Positions 11,346-31,694 are shown, counted from the first letter of the stretch. The stretch is 64,000 nucleotides of DNA from Panulirus ornatus (GCF_036320965.1 NC_092225.1:2018756-2082755), one strand, 5' to 3'. Notes: generated by a model not told the origin, from the letters alone. Program-made: numbers and translations.

Positions 11346-11734
11346 TGCCTAGGGAGAAGAGATCGCTTGCTACCGTTGGGGGAGATCAGTAAGTATCTGT
11401 GACTTGCTTCAGATAAAGAAAATGTAAAAGAAAGATTTTCCTGCTTCTTTTAAAGAAGAAGGCTTCTTGACCCGTCATCCTATTCGAGCAACTCTTCCAT
11501 GCTGTCCCTCCCGCATAGCGCCTCACTGACCCACCACCGTCTCCAAGCAATAAAACCCCGTGGATGGCTAATGTGCCTGTGTTATGTAAGACGTACATTA
11601 GAGTCTCATAAAATCAGTTTTTCCATTTGCCAGCGTTCCATTATCAGTCGTGCGCCGTCGTGATCACTCATTGTTAAACAGTATTTCACCGGTCCATCTG
11701 CATCCAGGTTGTAAAGCTGTTTATTAATGTCTAC

Positions 11735-11860
11735 GTCCAGCTGATCGTTGCCAGTGGGGTAAGGCGGGGGGAGGGGAGAGGCAGAGGGGATGGAACAGGT
11801 CCGTCCCCAGGCCCAGCTGACCGTTGTCAGGGTGTAGAGTCGGAGGAGGGGTGGACTGGC
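11735..11860 (+). repeat. CCAGCTGACCGTTGCC repeat, small copy
   Basis: Two diverged units containing CCAGCTGATCGTTGCCAG and CCAGCTGACCGTTGTCAG, each followed by G-rich GGGGTAAGGCGGGGGGAGG-like sequence. The same motif forms a longer array at 28,930-29,330. Confidence 0.55.
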
Positions 11861-12089
11861 GTATCCTAGGCGTAGATTTCGATGATCCTCTCTTAGGTCG
11901 TGCTAAGTAGAAGCTGCTAAGTTGGGTTCTTGTTCGACCATAGTCTTGAAAACTATATCCCGTAGTCCCACGTAATTACCACATCTTGACTGGTCTGGTA
12001 CACTTTGTAAATATTAATCCAATACCTTCTTAGATTCACCAGTGTATATCCCATAGTGCTTCTCATGGCTGCAGGCAATGTGTTGAAAA

Positions 12090-12362
12090 GTCTGGGACCT
12101 AGATGGTCACGTCTTGGACCCAGATGGATTAGTTTTGGACCCAGATGGTCATGTCTTGGACCCAGACGGACAAGTCTGGGACCCAGATGGTCACGTCTTG
12201 GACCCAGATGGACAAGTCTTGGACCCAGATGGTCATGTCTAGGCCCTAGATGGTCACGTCTTGGACCTAGATGGACAAGTCTTGGACCCAGATGGTCAAG
12301 GCTTAGACCCAGATGGTCATGTCTTGGACCTAGATGGTCATGTTTTGGACCCAGATGGGCAA
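12090..12362. repeat. 21-bp tandem array (about 13 units)
   Basis: The unit is TCTTGGACCCAGATGGTCACG, with a variant ending in GGACAAG that alternates irregularly with it. The period of 21 keeps the frames open (7-residue repeats such as LGPRWSR), which I treat as an artefact. Confidence 0.9.
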
Positions 12363-13596
12363 GATGTTCACTCTTCTGTGCTTATCGAAACTTTTGGTTT
12401 GAGTGGTAATATTTTACAGATTGTTCTGTGTCTGCCGAACGAAATGGGAGTTATTTTTGAGTGTTGGTTGGAGACCATGACTTCCAGGATTTTCCAAGAA
12501 TAGATGATGGTAAACCTCTCCTGTCTGAACTCCACAGTGTACAATCTCAGTGTTCCTAGAAGTTCAGTTCCTCTACCGTATCATTACGGGCCGTGAAAGA
12601 TGTTTGAACACTTTCTAGTTCTGCAATTTCGCCCGCTTTGTAGAACTGTTTTAGCAGACAGCAGTGTTCTGTTTGTGACAGTAATAACGCCTTGAGGAGC
12701 GTCATTATTTTTTTTTCTCACGTTTTGAAAATCAAGAACCATCTTACCATCTTCCAAAGGTAACTCTTGCCTTGTTTTGTTCTTTGGAGATAAATTTTCA
12801 GACGCTGTTATTCAGAGGTCCTTCATATTGCTCAGTCGTGATATAATTGCGCCTTTGTCCGTCTGGTAAATGGTTTTGCTCATGATTTCTTCTTTTTCCC
12901 CATACCGGAGGTGTTGGAACTTATCCCCATTGAAGAGGGTGTTATTTTCAGTGGCCTGGTGGGAGGCTTTGTGGATATCATTTTGTGGCCTCTTAGTGTC
13001 TTTTACTGACGACATTTTTCATACTTATCGTAGGATCGTGCGCGAAGGATGATATAAAACTGTGATTCGTGTTTGCGTCAGTGTCAGACATAAGAACGAG
13101 GAATGAAAAGAGTGCAGATGCATTTCTTTGGCAGATTGTGCTTTATACCGTGGAGGCAGTGGAAATAGGCTGATTTACGACGACTTGTTATGATCTGTCA
13201 GTTAAGAAGTTATATATTTATCTTCCAACCTGACCGGTTATTCCCATTTACGTGTTTCATGGTCACATTTATCGACTGCTTTTACCAAGTGCATGTATTA
13301 CTTCAACAGTTTGTTGCTTTACGAGTCTCGACAATTCTAACATGTGTAAGTTTCATATTCTCTAGGACATTTCAGTGGATTTTTGATGCTCGTTCAAGAG
13401 GTGATTTGCCTGTATAAAGACAGAGTTCCATGAGCCTAGTTTTGGGGCAGAGTGCATGGGCAATATGCTCTGGATGGCCCTAACGAAATCCTGTGTTGAG
13501 GGGGTGAGATCTGCTATGTGTAATATTACGGGATTACTGTTTACGAAGGGTCGTTTATCTTAAGGTGGGTCAGCATAGCTCATTCAGCACCCATTC
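12363..13596. other. no recognised feature
   Basis: Low-copy sequence without a recognisable gene, RNA or array. The few open frames are 60-80 codons and look random. Confidence 0.5.
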
Positions 13597-18500
<4,904 letters not shown>

Positions 18501-18569
18501 TTCATTTTTTTCATTCATTTCAAGCTAGAAGTTTCAGTTTTCTAAATTGTTTCTTACATTTTTCATATG

Positions 18570-18570
<1 letters not shown>

Positions 18571-18620
<50 letters not shown>

Positions 18621-18668
18621 ATGTGTGTGTGTATGTGTGTGTATGTGTATATGTGTATATATGTGTAT
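18571..18668. repeat. (TG)n / TGTATG microsatellite
   Basis: A TG run with TA and CA interruptions, ending directly before the 5' head of LINE copy L4. Confidence 0.9.
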
Positions 18669-18792
18669 ATTATCCCTGGGGATAGGGGTGAAAGAATACT
18701 TCCCACGTATTCCTCGCGTGTCGTAGAAAGCGACTAGAGGGGACGGGAGCGGGGGGCCAGAAATCGTCCCCTCCTTGTATTAACTTTCTAAA

Positions 18793-20154
<1,362 letters not shown>

Positions 20155-20596
20155 AGTGCTGTCAATGGATTGAATCAGGGCATGTGAAGCGTCTGGGGTA
20201 AACCATGGAAAGTTGTGTGGGGCCTGGATGTGGAAAGGGAGCTGTGGTTTCGGGCATTATTGCATGACAGCTAGAGACTGAGTGTGAACGAATGTTGCCT
20301 TTGTTGTCTTTTCATAGCGCTACCTCGCACACATGAAGGGGGAGGGGGATGTTATTCCATTTGTGGCGAGGTGGCGATGGGAATGAATAAAGGCAGACAA
20401 TGTGAATTGTGTGCATGTGTATATATGTATATGTCTGTGTGTGTATATATATGTGTACACTGAGATGTATGGGTATGTATATTTGCGTGTGGGGACGTGT
20501 ATGTATATACATGTGTATGGGGTTGGGTTGGGCCATTTCTTTCGTCTGTTTCCTTGCGCTACCTCGCAAACGCGGGAGACAGCGACAAAGCAAAAT
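20155..20596 (+). other. long-form R-LINE 3' UTR
   Basis: Contains a block of about 270 bp absent from the short form: GGGGCCTGGATGTGGAAAGG, TGACAGCTAGAGACTGAGTG, AGCGCTACCTCGCACACATG, and a GTGTATATATG-rich stretch up to GAGATGTATGG. It ends in the shared tail with a second GCGCTACCTCGCAAACGCGG. The CGCTACCTCGC motif is therefore present twice, as if one tail had been added onto another. Confidence 0.8.
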
Positions 20597-21181
20597 AGCG
20601 TGGGCTATGGATAGAGTTGTGCGCAGGAGGGTGGATGTGCTGGAAATGAGATGTTTGAGGACAATGTGTGGTGTGAGGTGGTTTGATCGAGTAAGTAATG
20701 TACGGGTAAGAGAGATGTATGGAAATAAAAAGAGCGTGGTTGAGAGAGCAGAAGAGGGTGTTTTGATATGGTTTGGGCACATGGAGAGAATGAGTGAGGA
20801 AAGATTGACCAAGAGGATTTATGTGTCGGAGGTGGAGGGAACGAGGAGAAGTGGGAGACCAAATTGGAGGTGGAAAGATGGAGTGAAAAAGATTTTGTGT
20901 GATCGGGGCCTGAAGATGCAGGAGGGTGAAAGGAGGGCAAGGAATAGAGTGAATTGGAGCGATGTGGTATACCGGGGTTGACGTGCTGTCAGTGGATTGA
21001 ATCAAGGCATGTGAAGCGTCTGGGGTAAACCATGGAAAGCTGTGTAGGTATGTATATTTGCGTGTGTGGACGTATGTATATACCTGTGTATGGGGGGGGG
21101 TTTGGGCCATTTCTTTCGTCTGTTTCCTTGCGCTACCTCGCAAACGCGGAAGACAGCGACAAAGTATAATAAAAAAATAAA

Positions 21182-21190
<9 letters not shown>
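20597..21190 (+). mobile_element. R-LINE 3' fragment fused to the L4 tail (L5)
   Basis: Starts at GCGTGGGCTATGG (the AWAMDRVV codons of the RT C-terminal domain) directly after the tail of L4, with no target duplication or spacer visible. It runs through the C-terminal RT codons (open to 20,981), the short 3' UTR, the tail motif and an A-rich end. An open frame beginning in the L4 tail (20,409) reads into the L5 RT codons, giving an accidental fusion. The same fusion is found at L7/L8. Confidence 0.85.
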
Positions 21191-21267
<77 letters not shown>

Positions 21268-21288
21268 ATATATTATATATATATATAT

Positions 21289-21330
<42 letters not shown>

Positions 21331-21341
21331 ATTATTATTAT
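21191..21341. repeat. (AT)n and (TTA)n
   Basis: (AT)n with interruptions, then a short TTA run, between the tails of L5 (+) and L6 (-). Confidence 0.93.
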
Positions 21342-22920
21342 TTCATTATTTTCCTTTATCGCTGTCTCCCGCGTTAGCGAGGTAGAGCAAGGAAACAGAC
21401 GAAAGAATTGCCCAACCCATCCACATACACATGTATATACATACACATCCACACACGCAAATATACATACCTATACATCTCAATGTATACATATATGTAC
21501 ACACACAGACATATACATATATATACATGTACATAATTCATACTGTCTGCCCTTATTCATTCCCATCGCCACCTCGCCACACATGGAATAACAACCCCCT
21601 CCCCCCTCATGTATGCGAGGTAGCGCTAGGAAAAGACAACAAAGGCCCCATTCGTTTACACTCAGTCTCATGCTGTCATGTAATAATGCACCGAAACCAC
21701 AGCTCCCTATCCACATCCAGGCCCCACACAACTTTCCATGGTTTACCCCAGACGCTTCACATGCCCTGGTTCAATCCATTGACAGTACTACGACCCCGGT
21801 ATACCACATCGTTCCAATTCACTCTATTCCTTGCTCGCCTTTCACCCTCCTGCATATTCAGGCCCCGATCACACAAAATCTTTTTCACTCCATCTTTCCA
21901 CCTCCAATTTGGTCTCCCACTTCTCCTCGTTCCCTCCACCTCTGACACATATATCCTCTTGGTCAATCTTTCCTCACTCATCCTCTCCATGTGCCCAAAC
22001 CACTTCAAAACACCCTCTTCTGCTCTCTCAACCACGCTCTTTTTATTTCCACACATCTCTCTTACCCTTACGTTACTCACTCGATCAAACCACCTCACAC
22101 CACACATTGTCCTCAAACATCTCATTTCCAGCACATCCATCCTCCTGCGCACAACTCTATCCATAGCCCACGCCTCGCAACCATACAACTTCGTTGGAAC
22201 CACTATTCCTTCAAACATACCCATTTTTGCTTTCCGAGATAATGTTCTCGACTTCCACACATTCTTCAAGGCCCCCAGAATTTTCGCCCCCTCCCCCACC
22301 CTATGATCGACTTCCGTTTCCATGGTTCCATCCGCTGCCAGATCCACTCCCAGATATCTAAAACACTTCCCTTCCTCCAGTTTTTCTCCATTCAAACTCA
22401 CCTCCCAATTGACTTGACCCTCAACCCTACTGTACCTAATAACCTTGCTCTTATTCACATTTACTCTAACTTTCTTCTTCCACACACTTTACCAAACTCA
22501 GTCACCAGCTTCTGCAGTTTCTCACATGAATCAGCCACCAGCGCTGTATCATCAGCGAACAACAACTGACTCACTTCCCAAGCTCTCTCATCCCCAACAG
22601 ACTTCATACTTGCCCCTCTTTCCAAAACTCTTGCATTCACCTCCCTAACAACCCCATCCATAAACAAATTAAACAACCATGGAGACATCACACACCCCTG
22701 CCGCAAACCTACATTCACTGAGAACCAATCACTTTCCTCTCTTCCTACACGTACACATGCCTTACATCCTCGATAAAAACTTTTCACTGCTTCTAACAAC
22801 TTTCCTCCCACACCATATATTCTTAATACCTTCCACAGAGCATCTCTATCAACTCTATCAAAATGCCTTCTCCAGATCCATTTGCTTTTCTAAGTATTTC
22901 TCACATACATTCTTCAAAGC
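21342..22920 (-). mobile_element. R-LINE, long 3' UTR, probable chimera (L6)
   Basis: Minus-strand copy with the long 3' UTR and RT up to the YLEKQMDL region just before motif A. Its 3' part, up to about 21,978, is nearly identical to L9, while the rest matches the younger L1/L3/L10 type (for example ACGCTCTTTTTATTTCCAC and CTTACGTTACTCACTCG). The RT is broken by a small deletion near 22,465 (frames 21,757-22,485 and 22,461-22,811), by an added base near 22,860 and by a 21-bp deletion between ATCCAT repeats near 22,880. The 5' end stops at (AT)n. Confidence 0.88.
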
Positions 22921-22926
22921 ATATAC

Positions 22927-24630
<1,704 letters not shown>

Positions 24631-25220
24631 AGCGTGGGCTCTGGATAGAGTTGTGCGCAGGAGGGTGGATGTGCTGGAAATGAGATGTTTGAGGACAATG
24701 TGTGGTGTGAGGTGGTTTGATCGAGTAAGTAATGTACGGGTAAGAGAGATGTATGGAAATAAAAAGAGCGTGGTTGAGAGAGCAGAAGAGGGTGTTTTGA
24801 AATGGTTTGGGCACATGGAGAGAATGAGTGAGGAAAGATTGACCAAGAGGATATATGTGTCGGAGGTGGAGGGAACGAGGAGAAGTGGGAGACCAAATTG
24901 GAGGTGGAAAGATGGAGTGAAAAAGATTTTGTGTGATCGGGGCCTGAACATGCAGGAGGGTGAAAGGAGGGCAAGGAATAGAGTGAATTGGAGCGATGTG
25001 GTATACCGGGGTTGACGTGCTGTCAGTGGATTGAATCAAGGCATGTGAAGCGTTTGGGGTAAACCATGGAAAGCTGTGTAGGTATGTATATTTGCGTGTG
25101 TGGACGTATGTATATACATGTGTATGGGGGGGGGGGGGTTGGGCCATTTCTTTCGTCTGTTTCCTTGCGCTACCTCGCAAACGCGGGAGACAGCGACAAA
25201 GTATAATAAAAAAATAAAAA

Positions 25221-25221
<1 letters not shown>
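24631..25221 (+). mobile_element. R-LINE 3' fragment, duplicate of L5 (L8)
   Basis: Joined to the L7 tail exactly as L5 is joined to L4. It carries the RT C-terminal codons (open to 25,015), the short 3' UTR and the tail motif, then an A-rich end running into (AT)n. Confidence 0.88.
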
Positions 25222-25307
<86 letters not shown>

Positions 25308-25334
25308 TATATATATATATATATATTAATATAT

Positions 25335-25432
<98 letters not shown>

Positions 25433-25436
25433 ATTA
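25222..25436. repeat. (AT)n and (TTA)n
   Basis: A long (AT)n run with interruptions and a short TTA end, between the tails of L8 (+) and L9 (-). Confidence 0.93.
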
Positions 25437-28400
25437 TTTTTATTACTTTCCTTTATCGCTGTCTCCCGCGTTAGCGAGGTAGAGCAAGGAAACAGACGAA
25501 AGAATTGCCCAACCCATCCACATACACATGTATATACATACACGTCCACACACGCAAATATACATACCTATACATCTTAATGTATACATATATGTACACA
25601 CACAGACATATACATATATATACATGTACATAATTCATACTGTCTGCCCTTATTCATTCCCATCGCCACCTCGCCACACATGGAATAACAACCCCCCCCC
25701 CCCCCCTCATGTATGCGAGGTAGCGCTAGGAAAAGACAACAAAGGCCCCATTCGTTTACACTCAGTCTCATGCTGTCATGTAATAATGCACCGAAACCAC
25801 AGCTCCTTTTCCACATCCAGGCCCCACACAACTTTCCATGGTTTAACCCAGTCGCTTCACATGCCCTGGTTCAATCCATTGACAGTACTACGACCCCGGT
25901 ATACCACATCGTTCCAATTCACTCTATTCCTTGCTCGCCTTTCACCCTCCTGCATATTCAGGCCCCGATCACACAAAATCTTTTTCACTCCATCTTTCCA
26001 CCTCCAATTTGGTCTCCCACTTCTCCTCGTTCCCTCCACCTCTGACACATATATCCTCTTGGTCAATCTTTCCTCACTCATTCTCTCCATGTGACCAAAC
26101 AATTTCAAAACACCCTCTTCTGCTCTATCAACCACAATCTTTTTATTACTATACATCTCTCTTACCCTATCATTACTTACTCGATCAAACCACCTCACAC
26201 TACATATTGTCCTCAAACATCTCATTTCCAGCACATCCACCCTCCTGCGCACAACTCTATCCATAGCCCACGCCTCGCAACCATACAACATTGTTGGAAG
26301 CACTATTCCTTCTAACATACCCATTTTTGCTTTCCGAGATAATGTTCTCGACTTCCACACATTCTTCAAGGCTCCCAGAATATTCGCCCCCTCCCCCACC
26401 CTATGATTCACTTCCGCTTCCATGTTTCCATCCGCTGCCAAATCCACTCCCAGATATCTGAAACACTTCAATTCCTCCAATTTTTCTCCATTCAAACTTA
26501 CATCCCAATTGACTTAACCCTCAATCCTACTGTACCTAATAACCTTACTCTTATTCACATTTACTTTCAAGTTTCTTCTTTCACACACTTTACCAAACTC
26601 AGACACTAGCTTCTGCAGTTTCTCACATGAATCAGCCATCAGCGCTGTATCATCAACGAACAACTGACTCACTTCCCAAGCTCTCTCATCCACAACAGAC
26701 TGCATACTTGCCCCTCTTTCCAAAACTCTTGCATTCACCTCCCTAACAACCTCATCTATAAACAAATTAAACAACCATGGAGACATCGCACACCCCTGCC
26801 GCAAACCTATATTCACTGAGAACCAATCACTTTCCTCTCTTCCTACACGTACAAATGCCTTACATCCTTGATAAAAACTTTTCACTGCTTCTAACAACTT
26901 GCCTCCCACACCATATATTCTTAATACCTTCCACAGAGCATCTCTATCAACTCTATCATATGCCTTCTCCAGATCCATAAATGCTACATACAAATCCATT
27001 TGCTTTTCTAAGTATTTCTCACATACATTCTTCAAAGCAAACACCTAATCCACACATCCTCTACCACTTCTGAAACCACACTGCTCTTCTCCAATCTGAT
27101 GCTCTGTAAATGCTTTCACCCTCTCAGTCAATACCCTCCCATATAATGTACCAGGAATACTGAACAAACTTATACCTCTGTAATATGAGCACTCACTCTT
27201 ATCCCCTTTGCCTTTTTTTTTGTACAATGGCACTATGCAAGCATTCCGGCAATCCTCAGGCACCTCACCATGAATCATACATACATTAGATAACCTTACC
27301 AACCAGTCAACAATACAATCACCCCCTTTTTTAATAAATTCCACTGCAATACCATCCAAACCCGCTGCCTTGCCGGCTTTCATCTTCCGCAAAGCTTTTA
27401 CTACCTCTTCTCTGTTTACCAAATCATCCTCCCTAACCCTCTCACTTTGCACACCACCTCGATCAAAACACCCTATATCTGCCACTCTATCATCAAACAC
27501 ATTCAACAAACCTTCAAAATACTCACTCCATCTCCTTCTCATCACCACTACTTGTTATCACCTCCCCATTAGCCCCCTTCACATAAGTTCACATTTGTTC
27601 CCTTGTCTTACGCACTTTATTTACCTCCTTCCAAAACATCTTTCTATTCTCCCTAAAATTTAATGATGCTCTCTCACCCCAACTCTCATTTGCCCTTTTT
27701 TTCACCTCTTGCACCTTTCTCTTGAACTCCTGCCTCTTTCTTTTATACATCTCCCACTCATTTGCATTATTTCCCTGCAAAAATCGTCCAAATGCCTCTC
27801 TCTTCTCTTTCATTAATAATCTTACTTCTTCATCCCACCACTCACTACCCTTTCTAATTTGCCCACCTCCCACGCTTCTTATGCCGCAAGCATCTTTTGC
27901 ACACGTCATCACTTCTTCCCTAAGTACATCCCATTCCTCCCCCACTCTCCTTACCTCCTTTGTTCTCACCTTTTTCCATTCAGTATTCAGTCTCTCCTGG
28001 TACTTCCTAACACAAGTCTCCTTCCCAAGCTCACTTACTCTCACCACTCTCTTCACCCCAACATTCTCTCTTCTTTTCTGAAAACCTCTACATATCTTCA
28101 CCTTCGCCTCCACAAGATAATGATCAGACGTCCCTCCAGTTGCATCTCTCAGCAAATTAACATCTAAAAGTCTCTCTTTCGCGCGCCTATAAATTAACAC
28201 GAAATCAAATAACGCTCTCTGGCCATCTTTCCTACTTACATACGTATACTTATGTATATGTCTCTTTTTAAACCAGGCATTCCCAATCACCAGTCATTTT
28301 TCAGCACATAAATCTACAAGCTATTCACCATTTCCATTTACAACACTGAACACCCTATGTATAGCAATTATTCCCTCAACTTCCACATTACTCACCTCTG

Positions 28401-28697
28401 CATTCAAATCACCCATCACTATAACCCGGTCTCGTGCATCAAAACCACTAACACCCTCATTCAGCTGCTCCCAAAACACTTGCCTCTCATGATCTTTCTT
28501 CTCATGCCCAGGTGCATATGCACCAATAATCACCCATCTCCATCAAGTTTCAGTTTTACCCATATCAATCTAGAATTTACTTTCTTACACTCTATCACAT
28601 ACTCCCACCACTCCTGTTTCAGGAGTAGTGCTACTCCTTCCCTTGCTCTTGTCCTCTCACTAACCCCTGACTTTACTCCCAAGACATTCCCAAATAT
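25437..28697 (-). mobile_element. R-LINE, long but decayed copy (L9)
   Basis: Covers the long 3' UTR, the whole RT and most of the endonuclease, about 3.26 kb. It is more diverged than L3. The RT is split into open parts at 25,857-26,495, 26,514-27,044 and 27,045-27,548, and the endonuclease and linker into 27,589-28,290 and 28,321-28,533. Visible defects include a TAA stop between the FALKNVC and RGCVD segments near 27,045, a duplicated K in PLYKKKGKGDKS, loss of one leucine in SQLFVDDTALMADS (motif C is FVDD), and loss of the ACGEVITSS region near 27,550. The 5' end stops in the endonuclease (GNVLG region) at an ATATATAT stretch. Confidence 0.9.
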
Positions 28698-28769
28698 ATA
28701 TATTCTTTAATGAATCACTCATCACCTGGTAGAGACCCATGTACTATGTACTCTCTTTTATGTAATATC

Positions 28770-28890
28770 AACCCACTGAGGGCTGACCTCTGTGATCCTT
28801 TTGCGCTACCGCTCACAGGATGAGCATGGGTGCATAATAAACTTGCCGAAGTTATCGGCACAGATCACAAATCAATCATCTGTTCTCAGT
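28770..28890 (+). mobile_element. 3' UTR fragment of the Z1-type LINE (Z2)
   Basis: TTTTGCGCTACCGCTCACAG, ATGAGCATGGGTGC and GCACAGATCACAAATCAATC match 11,250-11,340 in order and orientation. No coding part is visible upstream. Confidence 0.55.
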
Positions 28891-28929
28891 GATCGTTGTC
28901 AAGTTATGAGGCACAAAAGGGGAAGGAGG

Positions 28930-29330
28930 AGGTCCAGCTAACTGTTGCCTGGGGTTGAGATGGGTGGGAGAGGGGAATGGCACGGGTCAGGACCCGTGTC
29001 CAGCTGACCGGTGCCAGTGGGGGTGAGGCGGGGGTAGCTGACTGTTGCCATGGGGTGAGGCAAGGAAGGGGAAGCTGACTCAAAAAACAAGGACCCAGGT
29101 CCAGCTGCCTGTTGCAGAGGGTGGGCTGCTAGGGTGAGGACTGACATATGTCGGGACCCAGGTCCAGTTGATCGCTTTTAAGGATATAAGACAGGAGGAG
29201 AGGCTAGACCAGTTCAGAGACCAGGTCCAGTTGACCGTTGCCAGGGGATAAGGCAGGAGGGTGGGGTGGGGGATGACCCAGGTCTGGTCTAAACCCTGCC
29301 GACTGTGGCGTAGAATTTGGCTGTGTTGAC
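28930..29330 (+). repeat. CCAGCTGACCGTTGCC degenerate array
   Basis: About five diverged units of 60-90 bp with GGACCCAGGTCCAGCTGACC followed by GTTGCCAGGGG and a G/A-rich stretch. The same unit occurs at 11,735-11,860. Confidence 0.6.
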
Positions 29331-29447
29331 CTATGTCATTGTGGTGGCTGAAGGGCGTATGTTGAGCAGGTCCAGGACACGGACCTCTCGCACGCTGAGT
29401 CATATGTAAGTGATACGCACTTATAAACAACGAGTGCGTTTTAACCT

Positions 29448-29825
29448 GGTTAAGCCAGTACCGCTATGCTTTGGGGTTGAGCCAGCAGTGCTATGCTTTG
29501 GGTTTGAACCCACAGCGCTATGCTCTGGGGTTGAGCCAGTACCACTCTGGAGTTAAGGCAGCTGCGCTATGCTTTGGGGTTGAGCCAGGACCGCTTTGCT
29601 TTGGGGCTGAGTCAGTAGAGCTATGCTTTAAGAACAAGACAGTATCGCTATGTCTGAGGGTTAAGCCAGCAGCACTATGCTTTGGAGCTGAGCATGCCGC
29701 GCTATACCTTGGGGTTGAACTGATAGCACTAGGATTTGGGGTTAAGCTAGCATTGCTATGCTTTGGATATGAGCTAGCATTGCTATGTTTTAGGTCTGAG
29801 CCAGCAGCGTTATGCTTTGGAACTC
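29448..29825. repeat. 27-bp tandem array (about 14 units)
   Basis: The unit is GAGCCAGCAGCGCTATGCTT followed by TGGGGTT. Units are strongly diverged. Frames on both strands stay open because the period is 27. Confidence 0.85.
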
Positions 29826-30059
29826 TACCTTGTAATGTCATTTTTTAAGGACTCCAAACCTCCTCCTTTTCAAAAAGCAAGATTTTTACCCTCAGAAAAC
29901 TCTAATGGCCCTATTTTTTAGGTCAATTTTCCTTTTTTATTTATCAATTTATTTAATCATTAATGCTTTCAAGGCCCCAGTGGCTCTCTGTGAGGACTTC
30001 TGTCCATGTCTGGCGCCTCTGTCACAACAAAGTCTTAACTGTACAGACGATCACTGCAA
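29826..30059. other. no recognised feature
   Basis: An open frame of 72 codons at 29,905 starts with a hydrophobic stretch (FLFYLSIYLII) followed by several cysteines. It runs into the adjacent degenerate array and has no recognisable domain, so I do not call it a gene. Confidence 0.4.
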
Positions 30060-30520
30060 CATTATCCAGAGTTACTTAGTTACAGATGTTTCATCGCGTA
30101 GTGTCAAAAGCTTCATTATGTAGTTTCAGCCGTTTTACTGCGTCGCTTCACTTATCTGAACGCGTAGTGACAACTGCTTCATTTCGATGTTTCAACCGTT
30201 ATAATGCGTAAATCACTTATTTCATCGTGTAGTGTCGGCTGCTTCACGCATAGTCTCAGCCGTTTCATTGTGCAGTTTAACTCATTTCATTCCATCGTTT
30301 CAGCTGTCTGTTTACGTAGTTTCAACTGCTTCATTGCGCATCTTACACTGTTCCATCGCGTAGTCACTTTCCTCGCGACGAATCAACGGCTTCACCGCAT
30401 CATAGTTCTATGGCAGTTTTCAGCTTCTTCATTACGTAGTTTCAACTGATTCACTGCGTTGTTGTCACTGCTTCACGGCGTAGTTTCAACTGTTTCATCA
30501 CTTAGTTTACAATACCTCAC
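30060..30520. repeat. degenerate GCGTAGTTTCAACTGCTTC array
   Basis: Units of roughly 22-30 bp around GTAGTTTCAACTGCTTCATT, heavily diverged, with variable spacing. Confidence 0.65.
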
Positions 30521-30639
30521 TGTGATGGTCTCCGAAATGTTGCACCTGTTTCACTGGCTGACGGAACATTATTTTTGGCTTAAATCTCATTTTCTACATC
30601 ATTCTATGTTAGTACATGATGCTGATTGATACCTGGTCT

Positions 30640-30866
30640 CTCCTTCTTGTTTAGTGAGGTTGCATCAGAAACAGATGTAAGAGTCTTCGAGGAAAAAAAT
30701 CTTCGCACGTCTTCGATGTTTCTACATTTGGAAAGAAATAATACAGGAGGGGAGGATTCATAGCCCCCCCCCCCCCCACGCTCCCGCCCCTCTTCGTCGC
30801 CTTCTACAATACACGAGATACACACACTGATAGTATTCTTTTTGCCTCGTCCCGAGGAATTGATAC
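30640..30866 (-). mobile_element. mini element, ancient copy (S8)
   Basis: The blocks GGGGAGGATTCATAGCCCCC, GTCGCCTTCTACAATACACG, GATAGTATTCTTTTTGCC and CCGAGGAATTGATA lie in the order of a minus-strand mini element. The tail half is barely recognisable. A run of about 16 C interrupts it. It is much more diverged than S1-S7, so this family has been active over a long period. Confidence 0.55.
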
Positions 30867-31029
30867 ATTAAATACATATAATTTAAACGGACAAGAAACA
30901 AGGCTTTGCTCTGCTTAGCGTCACAACACAGTACAGACCACAAGGTGGCCTGTTGGTAACACTGATGAAATGAAAATAAATACTGATGTTGTTTTGCACT
31001 ACCTGGTGAAGAGGTTAGGTCACTGTGTA

Positions 31030-31600
31030 TGTCATTTGGTGGTAGTGATTGGTGGTGGTGACTAGTGGTAGTAGTGGTGGTGGTATTAGTGGCTGATGGA
31101 GCTGGTAGATTGTTGTGCTAGTGGGCGTTGATGCTGGTGGGTGTTGGTGAGTGATGGTGCTGGACGTTGGAATTGGCGGTGGGTGGTGGTGCTAATGGGT
31201 AGTGATGCTAGCGGGTGATGAAGCTGGTAGGTCATGGTGCTAACGGGTGGTGTTGTGGCAGTGGTGGGTGGCTGTGTTAATGGGTGATGAAGCTGGTAGG
31301 TTATGGCGCTAGTGGGTGATTGTGCTGGTGGGTGGATGGTGGGTGGGTGGGTGGGTGTGGGGGGGGATACAGTTAGTGATGTTTCATATAGAAGATGGGT
31401 GGTGAGAGGTAGGTTGGAGGAGAGGATGTGTTAGTGATGGTAGATGATACTTGTGGTGCTGGTGTTGGATAGTGGGTGGGTGGGTGGTGACACTAGTGGT
31501 AGTGGTAGTGGGTGGTGATGACAGTGGTAGTGGGAGGGTGGGTGGGTGGTGGTGGAGGGCGTTAGTCAGCAGGGTGGTTGGTGGTGGCAGGAGTGAGTCA
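31030..31600. repeat. GGT-rich degenerate repeat
   Basis: Irregular units like GCTGGTGGGTGATGGTGCTA. The strand is G/T-rich and no fixed period is visible by eye. Confidence 0.7.
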
Positions 31601-31665
31601 CATCAGGCAGGCAGGCAGGCGTACACCGCCCGCCACACGATTTGCTATAATGATGCCACCAATGA

Positions 31666-31694
31666 CGCCCCCCCCCCCCCCCCCCCCCCCCCCC
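31666..31694. repeat. poly(C) tract
   Basis: A run of about 27 C. Other poly(C) runs occur at 30,765-30,780, 33,019-33,044 and 52,108-52,122. Confidence 0.9.

Noticed and set aside
29905..30123. small secreted cysteine-containing peptide
   Set aside because: The hydrophobic start and four to five cysteines are suggestive, but it runs into a degenerate array, has no splice or conservation support and is only 72 codons.
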